64,000 nucleotides of DNA from Zizania palustris (lineage: Eukaryota; Streptophyta; Magnoliopsida; Poales; Poaceae), in assembly GCA_019279435.1 (NCBI GenBank), contig JAAALK010000288.1, positions 69,744,757 to 69,808,756 of the forward strand, read 5' to 3'. Within the stretch, counting starts at the first letter, position 1. The number at the start of each line of letters is the position of its first letter. The translations under genes were made by a program, and so were the position numbers. Shown here piece after piece: positions 56,301-64,000 of this stretch. The notes under the pieces were generated by a model, which was not told the DNA's origin, did not search any database, and was given only the letters and a program-made list of their open reading frames with translations.

Positions 56301-59300
56301 GTCGATTGTGTTTAGATATAAGTATGAAACTTTACATGTAAAAATTAGCAAGGAATAATCAAAACAAAACCATATTGCTAGAATAAGACATGCTGAAACA
56401 GTGAAACATATCCTTGTTAGTGTAAGCAACAATGTCAGACATATGTCATGTGGGGGCTACAGTATAGCTGGCGCAGACCCAAGCCCAAGGAGGGCCAGGC
56501 CAAGGGCACACAGGAATCAGAATGAGTCCTTAATAATTAAGATTAGGGAATTAGTTTAGGAGTCCAGTTAGGATAAGTCTTTTAATAATTGTAATCAGGG
56601 AGTTAGTTAGATTAGGAGTCTAGTTCAGATTGAGATAATAAAGAGTCCTAGGGAGGTTAGGATTTTGGCCCTATATAAAGGGTTGTAATCAGACCTATTG
56701 AAGCAAGCAGTTAATAAAGAATTCCAGTTTCCATCTAATCTGTTCCCAGCAGTGTTCTAAAAGGCGGCTCTAGGCGCCCGCCTAGGCGGGATTAGGCGCT
56801 AGGCGCCACCCCAGCGCCGCGCGGAGCACCTGGGCGGCCGGCTAGGCGGTCAAGGCGCCTAGGCGGGTCAACCGCGGCCTAGGCGCCCTGGGCGGCGCCT
56901 AGGCGCCCTGGATGGCGATGGTGACTATAGTAATAAACCAGTTTTGGGGGGATAAAAAGCAAAAAACTCCGGCTATGTTTAGGGTTTTTTAGCTACTCCT
57001 GGGCTCTGTTCGTTGCCATTCGCCACGGTCCGATGTTCTAGCCTCGTGCGACACAGTCTGGCCTCACACGCGCCCCACTCTGGCCGCGCTCTGGTCTCCA
57101 TTCTCCGACGCGGTTCGGCCTCGTGCGCCATGGCCGCTCACCCTCCGCTCTGGTCTCCACTCTCCAGCAGTCCATTACCACTCCTCTCATCCCGATTTGC
57201 ACATGCACTTTGCAGTTTAGTAGAAAATGTAGTGTTGTCTTTATATTGAGAGTATTCTAACCAAGGTGCCCCAGACGCCCCTAGGCGCTAGGCGGTCAGG
57301 CAACGCCCGACTAGCGCCTAGCGCCTTTTGGAACACTGGTTCCCAGCCCCGTGCTTTCATCTCCCTCTCCCAGTCGGCGCCCTCCCTAGCGCCGTTCCCC
57401 TTCTCTCACCGTGTCGCAGCCTCCACAGCAGTGGTCGCACGCGCAGCATGGCTACAACTTGCAGCCAAGGCCTAGCCGTGACAAGTTGCCAAAACCATGT
57501 AAATGCCTTATCATCATCAGATTCCGAACCCACTAGAAACAACCTACCACATGTTAACCATAATAAAACAATATCAACAGCTTCACTAGTTCCCTGAACC
57601 TACATGACAATTGAAACTCAACAGTTGTAAAAAATTCTAGAAGAGTTGGCCATTTTTCTCACATCACTGGCTCATATATATCCTAGTGTTATAACTTATA
57701 ATTGTTAAGGCCCATATATCATCTAAATCATCTAGGTCCATCTCATGGCTATATATACATCCACCTTAATGGTGTGATTATGTTCTCTCTAATCACCAAC
57801 TAAGACTATTCTGTTGAATAAGTCTAGCGCCAAAGCTCTGCCCATTGAGTCACTTTTCTATTTTCCTGCATGTTAGCATGCGCAGCCTTGGCTGTAGCGT
57901 TTCATTTCAAATTCTGTTCCTAGTCTCAAGTGAGCTTCAAACGTGAGCTTCGCTATGCAGAAGCACGCCCTAGTCAAGGGGATCTCATGCGCAGTGGCTC
58001 CGGCTGGATTGGCATGTTCAGTTAGGGGGTTGTCTGTTTGCATGTAATGTATTTGCTTATAGTTTAATTCAAGTCAGAAAATAGCTGCTGGTTCAAGCGG
58101 CACAAAATTTCCCTTGTCTTCTCTCGCGCGCAAGCACTGCTACTGGTCGGTGTACGTTGCCAGAATTGCAACAGTGCAACAGTGAGTGTCCAAGTTGAGG
58201 CTGAGCGATAACACAGTTGGCATCAAAGCATGTTCGGTTAGGGGGTTGTCTGTTTGCATATAATGTTTTTGCTTATAGTTTAATCAGGGTTCACAAATGC
58301 GGTAGAAAGTGCCCGCTGCAGCGTGCTTATGCGCCATGCGCTGTGCCTCCGCTGCGCTTAGGGGCTAAGTGTCATATTTAGTGCTGGCTGCAGCCGCCGC
58401 CCTCGGCCCTCGCCCTTGCTGGCCCCCTCTATCTGCCACCGTTGCAGCCGTCGCCCTCGATGTCTCCCGCTGCAACCATCACCCTCGCCAGCCCTCGTCG
58501 ACCCCCACTGCATCGGCCATCCTCGAGGGAAAAGAGAGCTGTCAGCCAGTGAATCTGCTCAGCGGCGGCAGCAGCGGATCTGCTCGGTGGTGGTGGCGAA
58601 GGCATGTGGCTAGGAGGGAGAAGAGAGGGAAGTGCATTGTGCATCTGCTCCCAGGAAAAGTGAAGAAGAGAGGAAAGAGAGGGAGAAGTGAAGAAGAGAG
58701 GAGAAAAGTAAAGTACTCTGCAGCCAACCAATCATGTGTTGCCAGCTCACAATTGCTAATGTTAAGAGTATTGTAGTACTACTGCAGTACTGCTACTTTA
58801 GAAATGATACTCACATGCTGCTACACTAGAACATATGTCAAATTGAGTAGCACGTATAAGCTATTGGAAGAAAATTGTATGAGACATGTAAGGTGTTGCA
58901 GCAAATTTGTCTTTCCGTTGACTAAGTCAATAACGCTTAAGCGCCGCTTAATCACGCATAAAACGCCTAAGCGCTATGCAGTAGGCCACCGCACGCATAG
59001 CGCATAACGCTTTTTCTAACCTTGAGTTTAATTCAAGTCAGAAAATAGCTGCTGGTTCAAGCGGCACAAAATTTCTCTTGTCATCTCTCGCGCGCAAGCA
59101 CTACTACTGGTCTGTGTGCGTTGCCGGAATTGCAACAGTGAGAGTGTCCGAGTTGAGGCTGAGCGCTAACATATTCCAACCAGATTAATGAAAATCTAGC
59201 AAATTTCTTCATAACTCTATTGTCCCCCTGAAGCTCTCATATTACACTTCAACAAAACTATGTATAAGCCTTAACGGTTCCCTTCTAAAGAAATGAAAAC

Positions 59301-60151
59301 CAGAATTCAATCAACCAAAAACATTCCAGAATGTGCAAGCAGCAAATTTGGACAACCCCAGCTGGCTAGCTCTCATCATCCCACTTGTAAAACCCCACAT
59401 TGGACAAACTACAGAAGTTGACAATGCAAACGCAACCCCCTGCCTCACCATTTCCTTTGAATTTAGAACATCATGTTTCATGCCATAAACCTCCAAATTT
59501 TTAACTCTGGAACATACTCCCACGTCCTAAAACCTTTCAATCAAGTGGCACCACTAACCTGCACCATGTTCCCAATACAAAGTCCTTGAAACGCTCAGCC
59601 ACTATGCACTAGCTGATAACCTCGTGCCACTCAGACACGCACACACAGGAGTATCAGTAAACTATCTCAAGATCACCGCGCAGATCTCCTCATACCATCA
59701 AGCCACTCATGACCATTAGGCACAATCCCCCCTCAGTCCCTCATCATTCCACTCCGAACTGGAGCACAAATCCGCACAATCCCTCCGCGCATCGAGCAAC
59801 CAAACGAATGTTAAAGCTAGGGTTTAGTTTAGGTGAGTGCAAGCCTGTACGGTCCGAGAAGCAAAACCTGTACTCCCAGGTCTGGAAGCCGGAGCGGTAG
59901 AGGAGGAAGTGGAGGGGCTCCCAGTAGTTGAACACCTCGTCACAGTCGTGGATCAGGTTGGAGGACGCGCTCATGTGGCGGAGGAGGCCGAGGGCGAGGA
60001 ACGGGAGGAACCACCGGATGCCCTCCTCCTCCTCGCCGTCCCCATCGCCGCCGGGGCGCCGCCTCCTGTCCTTGGCTTCCTTGGAGTACCCATCGTCGGA
60101 TGGCGGCGACGCGGCCGTGGCCCGGCGCTGGCGCGCCGACGAGAGCGACAT
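53363..60151 (-). CDS. ALG9: ALG9 alpha-1,2-mannosyltransferase, ten exons
   Basis: Adds alpha-1,2-linked mannose from dolichyl-P-mannose to the lipid-linked N-glycan precursor in the ER lumen; a multi-pass membrane enzyme of family GT22. Exons (high to low): 60151-59868, 56185-56098, 55976-55817, 55708-55488, 55406-55111, 54631-54520, 54440-54302, 53957-53761, 53679-53590, 53497-53363. All introns are GT-AG and all joins keep frame: 1722 nt, 573 codons plus stop, the usual plant length. Motifs: HDCDEVFNYWEPLH (68-81, GT22 luminal motif), GGGESHLYGTEG (279-290), HKEERFLNPIYP (from 346), SEWHRYPSSFF, then a conserved C-terminal region with LDREMSPALYRSFFIPY. Many hydrophobic spans occur. Residues 10-45 are a charged, low-complexity N-terminus encoded by the GC-rich first exon. 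Nothing is broken. Family assignment is strong. Confidence 0.93.
56449..57470 (+). repeat. LTR-like fragment around hAT element 1
   Basis: A segment beginning TGTGGGGGCTACAG, with a TATA box (CCCTATATAAAGG, 56671-56683), followed by AATAAAG (56713-56719) and sequence on the far side of the hAT. TATA plus nearby poly-A signal suggests a short LTR, but no matching end, primer site or target duplication could be found. The right edge is a guess. It could also be an unrelated repeat. Confidence 0.35.
56750..57338. mobile_element. Non-autonomous hAT element 1
   Basis: 589 bp with terminal inverted repeats CAGTGTTCTAAAAGGCG and CGCCTTTTGGAACACTG (15 of 17 positions complementary by eye). A perfect 8-bp target duplication, GTTCCCAG, flanks it (56742-56749 and 57339-57346). 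Both ends carry many CTAGGCGCC-type words. 8-bp duplications and CAG...CTG ends are the hAT signature. It has no transposase gene. It lies in ALG9 intron 1. Confidence 0.93.
58012..58213. repeat. First copy of a 200-bp tandem duplication in ALG9 intron 1
   Basis: Matches 58229-58284 plus 59033-59171 in the same orientation with few differences (GGGGGTTGTCTGTTTGCAT, then the GTTCAAGCGGCACAAAAT part, then TTGAGGCTGAGCG). The second copy is split by hAT element 2. Confidence 0.85.
58285..59024. mobile_element. Non-autonomous hAT element 2
   Basis: 740 bp with imperfect terminal inverted repeats (CAGGGTTCACAAATGCG and, reversed, CAAGGTTAGAAAAAGCG; 12 of 17 match). A perfect 8-bp target duplication, AGTTTAAT, flanks it (58277-58284 and 59025-59032). 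No transposase. Its ends carry GCGC and CTAAGCGC words. It interrupts the second copy of a local duplication in ALG9 intron 1. Confidence 0.9.
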
Positions 60152-61268
60152 AGCCGCCAGAGACCAGAGGCGAGGGTGAGCGAGCTCACTTTCACTCGGT
60201 TGGCGTGCTCGGTCGCTACTCGCTTCTAGGTTGGCTTCGAAGAAAATGGATTAATTGCTCTTCTCAAAGATGATTGCATTTTACTATTTTGCATGAACTA
60301 CTCCTTTTACTTTTAGATAAGTTAATTAATAAAAATATTTTCCGTTTTATCAATATTAAATATAATTATATTGTACTTACTAAATTTGTATAAATTTATA
60401 TGCGTCATATCTCAATAATCAACCTACAAAACTATAAACCTAAAAATGAAGAGAAATGAAAAAAGAAAAAGTACATGACAAAAAAATACAAAATCAATAG
60501 CAAATCCTCCGTTTGCCTCGTTAAGGAAGCAAATTTACGGTAGCTTTTTCCCTTCTTTTGCAAAAGTTCTTCGTGCTCGATTCCTTCCCCTCTTTTTTCT
60601 TTTCTTTACCGTCTTTTGAAAAACGAACATGATTAGAGACAATCATGTATGGGTTCAAAACTTTAGAGTGTGTTTGGTTGTTTTTGGTAGGCGGGATTGT
60701 GTATATTCTAGATGTGTGGAAGTTAGATAAGTGGAATCGTATTTTAGAAAAGAAGAGTCTTTGGTATATTGTTCTGAATGTATATGTGTTTGATAGTCTA
60801 TATATAAGGTTTTATGAGCAGATACAGTAAACTGTAAAGTTATTTGGTTGATTGTGTTTAGTAGGATATGATGACCTCTAATGTGAGAGGCCGTATGGTT
60901 ATCTCTTGACTTTTGTTATAACAAGTCTTTTGATAATGAATAAACTTTTCTTCATATCATGAACGAACTTCATAATTAAAAATAAAATCATTTGCTTAGA
61001 TATTTACTAACAAATTGAGAGAGACTTCAGTAATTAAAAAATCAATATTTATCATAACAAAGAAGCATAAGCAAACATATATAATTTATCTTACACGTTA
61101 AGAAAGTCCCGCATAATTACAAAAGATGTGTCGTGTAGACATCCTCACTACACATTTAGTAATCAAGCCCTACATTAGTACAAAAGGTATGCAAAATCAC
61201 TACACATTTGTGCTTTGTGTTTATACAACCAACGAAGAGTAGATAGTAGGGCATCTGGAGTGAACTTA
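60152..61268. other. Intergenic DNA upstream of ALG9
   Basis: Holds the ALG9 5' region on the minus strand (60152-60240 is GC-rich) and then 1 kb of AT-rich sequence. 60650-60950 has repeated TTTGGTTG words that suggest an old transposon, not identified. No gene is supportable. The last five bases, ACTTA (61264-61268), are the likely left target duplication of the gypsy element. Confidence 0.5.
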
Positions 61269-61331
61269 TGTTGGGGGAGATAATCCCGACGGCTGAAGGG
61301 GGCCCACAACCAGGGGGTCCGAAACCTAGCA

Positions 61332-61516
61332 CCGGAGACCACCTTCCGGGAGAAGGATGCCGGAGGCCGCCCTCCAGCGGAAGGATACCGGAGGCCACCC
61401 TCCGGGAGAAGGATGCCGGAGGCCGCCCTCCGGCGGAAGGATACCGGAGGCCACCCTCTGGGAGAAGGATGCCGGAGGCCGCCCTCCGGCAAAAGGACGC
61501 CGGAGGCCCTCCCTCG
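61332..61516. repeat. 28-bp tandem array in the gypsy LTR, alternating in pairs
   Basis: Units start at 61332, 61360, 61388, 61416, 61444 and 61472 plus a partial. Two forms alternate, one ending GGGAGAAGGATG and one ending GGCGGAAGGATA, so the true period is 56 bp. Most units contain a near-perfect palindrome CCGGAGG...CCTCCGG able to form a hairpin. Confidence 0.9.
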
Positions 61517-61763
61517 GCCCGCAGTAGCAAACCGAGGGGGAGTGTTGGCGGGAAAAGGACTGGACAAGTACGCGGGGGGATAGGATCGCGATCCTGTGAA
61601 CTGTGTCGGGCGGCGTGGGCAGCGCTCGACACGACTGATACGCTGTCAGAGTTGAATCTTCCTGTCTGTACTATGTGTAGTCCGTTTTGTCTGTACTAGC
61701 GACCGGCAGTCGACCGTGTAGCCGTTGGCAGTCCAGAGGCGCTTGGCCCTCTAGACGGGGCGC

Positions 61764-61773
61764 CTTATAAATA
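61764..61773 (+). promoter_or_regulatory. TATA box of the gypsy LTR
   Basis: CTTATAAATA, about 100 bp before the LTR end. Position and sequence fit a TATA box; not proven. Confidence 0.6.
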
Positions 61774-61874
61774 CCCCTCAACTGTAGTTGCAAGGGACAG
61801 GCTCAAGGAGCATTGAATACACTACCCTCATTCTCACTAAAGAAACCTGCTGGTCCGATCCGTCGTTCCAACAG

Positions 61875-61892
61875 TTGGCGCCGTCCGTGGGG
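61875..61892 (+). other. Primer binding site of the gypsy element
   Basis: TTGGCGCCGTCCGTGGGG one base after the LTR end. A TGGCGCC start to the primer site is usual for gypsy elements of grasses. Confidence 0.85.
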
Positions 61893-61940
61893 ACCTTAGT
61901 TCAAGAAGCTAGCGTCCTCTACACCCACTCACCAAAAAGC

Positions 61941-63008
61941 ATGTCAAGTCGAAAGGGAGCAAGCACGGTTCCCCCGCGCCAGTCAGCCCGCACCGCCGGG
62001 GTTGAGCCCGCCTTGATCCCCGACCCCAGTCCTTCGGCCCCTGCTGTTGCGCCGGTTGGGGCGCCCTCCCTGGAGCCAATCCAGGCGCCGGAAGGGACGC
62101 CCGAGGCCGGAGGCCCTGTCGGCATACCTGAGCCGACCTCCGTCAACCTGGCAAGGCTGCCGAAGGAGCCGCAGGAGCAGCACGCTCCAGGCGGACCCCC
62201 GGTGGTGTCCCTCCGGACCGACTACGCCCGCTCACGAGACCCCGACACCGCTTCAGGGGGAAGCGGGAGCCAAGCCGATGCCCTGGCCGCCGAGAACGCT
62301 CGGTTGAAGGCGGAACTGGCTTTGTGGCGCCAGGAGGCGTCGCTCCGCCCTCCGGAGCCCCTCCGCGTCGCGAAAGCTGTGGCCGTAGCGCTGAGCGACG
62401 ACGAAGATCCAGCGGACGAAGAAAACACGTCGTACGACGAAGAGTCCCCCGTGCATCCGGATCTTCAGAGGGTGCGCTTCGGCTCAAAGTTTCGCGCCGC
62501 CAAGCTTCCCAAGTACTTTGGGGACTCCGACCCTGGGGAGTTCTCCCGTTCCTACGCCCTGGCAATAGAAGCGTCCGGGGGGAGCCGGGACACCATGGCT
62601 AAATGCTTCCCCCTGGCGCTCGAAGGGATCGCCCTCCGGTGGTTCTGGTCGCTCCGACCCGGGACCATCCATTCATGGGAGCAGCTGAGGAAGAAATTCG
62701 TCAACAATTTCCAAGGGACCTTCGTGGCCCCCATGTTCACCGGGAGCCTCTTCCAAGTGAAGCAGCAACCCGAGGAAACTTTGCGGCAATATTCCCAACG
62801 CTTCGCGCACACCAAGGCCCAGATCAAGGGGCTCTCGGCTTCCTCCATCATCGATGTTGCCCGAGAAGGCGTCACCCGCCCAGGCCTCCTCGACAAGCTC
62901 CACCGGAAGCCCATTTCTTCGGTGGCACAACTCATGACATACTTCGAGGAATACGCCCGGTCCGAGGAGGGCCAGATGCGCCGGCAAGCGATGATAGTCC
63001 CTGTCTGA
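61941..63008 (+). CDS. Gypsy gag (Tat-type)
   Basis: Open frame of 355 codons from the ATG at 61941 (MSSRKGASTVPPRQSARTAG) to the TGA at 63006. The same frame is open upstream into the LTR, so I chose the first ATG after the primer site. N-terminus is Pro/Ala-rich (1-80), followed by a short coiled-coil-like stretch (about 112-135), an acidic patch (151-168) and the retrotransposon Gag domain at about 179-298 (KLPKYFGDSDPGEFS, LEGIALRWFWSLRP, WEQLRKKFVNNFQGTF, RQYSQRFAHTKAQI). No zinc knuckle is seen in this frame; the expected nucleocapsid region is after the stop. Whether the stop at 63006 is natural is uncertain. Confidence 0.85.
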   Translation: MSSRKGASTVPPRQSARTAGVEPALIPDPSPSAPAVAPVGAPSLEPIQAPEGTPEAGGPVGIPEPTSVNLARLPKEPQEQHAPGGPPVVSLRTDYARSRDPDTASGGSGSQADALAAENARLKAELALWRQEASLRPPEPLRVAKAVAVALSDDEDPADEENTSYDEESPVHPDLQRVRFGSKFRAAKLPKYFGDSDPGEFSRSYALAIEASGGSRDTMAKCFPLALEGIALRWFWSLRPGTIHSWEQLRKKFVNNFQGTFVAPMFTGSLFQVKQQPEETLRQYSQRFAHTKAQIKGLSASSIIDVAREGVTRPGLLDKLHRKPISSVAQLMTYFEEYARSEEGQMRRQAMIVPV

Positions 63009-63027
63009 GCCCCGAGCGCCAGGACGT

Positions 63028-64000
63028 ATGAAGCCCCCCTGGACCCCAGCCGGGGAGCGCGCCATGCTTCCGACTTCCGCCGCCAGGAGCCTGGTCGGCA
63101 GGATCCCGTCCATCGGGACTCTCGACGAGGACGAAAGCATCTTCGGGGGGAAGTCCTCAGCATTACCCCCCGAGCCCCCGCCAAGCATCTGCTCACGCCC
63201 AGCGGAAGCCGTTCGGTCGGAACCAAGGCTCCGCCCCGAGCGCCCTCTGGAGAAGCCTTCTACTGCAGCGTCCACGCGCGAGAACCGGAGCCACGACACC
63301 GACTCCTGCCGAACCATACTCGCCCTTCGCAGCGACTACCTCGAGCGCAATGCCGGCCGCGGCTCCACCGACAGGGGGGTCCCTACCCCTCGCCCAGAAG
63401 CAGTCCAGGTGGTTGGGCGCCGCGATGAGCCGGAAGCTCTGGCTCTGGCCTCGGAGTTCGGCGGGGTCACGGCCCCCAAGCTCGAAGGTGCGCCGGATCG
63501 GGGGAAGCGAGTGGTCCTCCCCATATCCGGAGGGGGCGCCCTAGGGGCTCTTTCCAAGCGGCAGCGCCGGGACTACGCTCGGGAGGTCGGACATATCGGC
63601 ACGTCCGGCCCCTCGGCTCTCCCAGAGTGGTCCCATGTCCCCATCACCTTCACCGCTGAAGATGCCTCCGGGGTCAAGTTCCCGCACGCCGACCCCCTCG
63701 TCATCTCAGCAGACATCGTCGGAGTTGAGGTGCGTCGCATACTGGTCGATGGAGGGAGTTCTGCTGACATCATCTTCGTGCAGGCTTTCGATCAGCTGTG
63801 CCTGTCGCGCAAGCACCTACTGCCAGCCTCGCGTCCGCTCCAAGGCTTCGTGGGCCCCCCGCTCGACGCCTTGGGCTAGGTTCATGCTGGCGGTGACCTT
63901 CGGCGACTCCCCCCTCCAGCGCTGCGAAGAGATCATGTTCGACGTGGTCGACGCTCCGTACGCCTACAACGCTATCTTCGGAAGGGGGATGCTCAATCGC
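63028..64000 (+). pseudogene. Gypsy pol start: linker and protease, frame broken, runs off the window
   Basis: Open frame 63028-63879 followed by more sequence in another frame to the window end. The protease core RRILVDGGSSADIIFVQAF is at about residues 236-254, with D-G-G in place of the usual D-S/T-G, as is usual in the Tat lineage. The frame stops with a TAG at 63877, and the following part (DVVDAPYAYNAIFGRG) continues in the next frame, so there is one stop plus about one inserted base near 63877-63885. RT and later domains lie outside. The first 200 residues are a poorly conserved linker. Confidence 0.8.

Larger units (their letters stand above)
56186..59867 (-). other. ALG9 intron 1 with transposon insertions
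   Basis: A 3682-bp intron, far longer than the other eight (79-479 bp). It holds hAT element 1 (56750-57338), hAT element 2 (58285-59024), an LTR-like fragment around the first, and a 200-bp tandem duplication (58012-58213 and 58229-59171) split by the second. The GT and AG borders are intact. The rest is unremarkable AT-rich sequence. Confidence 0.85.
61269..61873 (+). repeat. 5' LTR of a Ty3/gypsy (Tat-type) element
   Basis: 605 bp, TGTTGGGGGA to TTCCAACA (inverted TGTTGG/CCAACA). TATA box CTTATAAATA at 61764-61773. Inside is an array of six and a half 28-bp units (61332-61516). It is followed by the primer site. The 3' LTR is beyond the window. Confidence 0.88.

Noticed and set aside
57013..57249. 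78-codon frame inside hAT element 1
   Set aside because: No domain; too short and Ser/Ala/Pro-rich.
58369..58776. 135-codon frame inside hAT element 2
   Set aside because: No transposase motif; low-complexity; lies within a short non-autonomous element.
59837..60229. 130-codon plus-strand frame over ALG9 exon 1
   Set aside because: Antisense of the GC-rich first exon; the minus strand has a clear ALG9 N-terminus.
60650..60950. Possible MITE with TTTGGTTG words upstream of ALG9
   Set aside because: No clear inverted ends or target duplication could be found.

Overview
This window is plant nuclear DNA, almost certainly from a grass (Poaceae). The grounds are Ty1-copia elements of the Sirevirus type stacked inside one another, hAT and CACTA-type DNA transposon pieces, a Ty3/gypsy element of the Tat type, and a multi-exon host gene with a GC-rich first exon and AT-rich GT-AG introns. 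There are no bacterial-style operons and no RNA genes that I can support. The species cannot be named from the sequence.

Layout. 1-2392: Sirevirus element 1 (minus strand), 5' half of gag, primer site and a broken 5' LTR. 2393-9616: a second Sirevirus-like element (copia A, plus strand) that has lost its 5' half and is split by a solo LTR of the first family (4027-5798, target duplication CTCGC). 9617-17315: decayed copia material on the minus strand (copia D and an integrase fragment of its family) next to an unclassified LTR-like piece. 17316-18925: AT-rich intergenic DNA with a CACTA-type end. 18931-50697: one copia element (copia B, plus strand, target duplication AGATG) blown up from about 6.5 kb to 31.8 kb by two insertions. 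The first is a complete Sirevirus (element 2, 19053-30000, duplication CAGGC) in its 5' LTR. The second is a giant solo LTR (33259-47587, duplication ATATC) in its integrase, itself carrying another Sirevirus (element 3, 33421-44562). 50703-61268: the host gene island. 61269-64000: 5' LTR, gag and protease start of a Ty3/gypsy Tat-type element that runs off the window.

Host genes. An apparently intact ten-exon ALG9 (ER alpha-1,2-mannosyltransferase, GT22) lies on the minus strand at 60151-53363; all exons join in frame into 573 codons. Its 3.7-kb first intron holds two non-autonomous hAT elements, both with perfect 8-bp target duplications, plus an LTR-like fragment. About 1.1 kb beyond its 3' end is an intact, GC-rich, single-exon gene for a 345-residue Gag-like protein with a CCHC knuckle and no pol or LTRs; this is the best candidate for a domesticated retrotransposon gene and the most interesting coding locus here.

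Every retrotransposon coding region in the window is broken, or is cut by the window edge, and none looks autonomous. The breaks are informative: many are G:C to A:T changes at CAG, CGA or TGG codons, the expected footprint of decay of methylated cytosine. The remaining host coding potential is ALG9 and the Gag-like gene.
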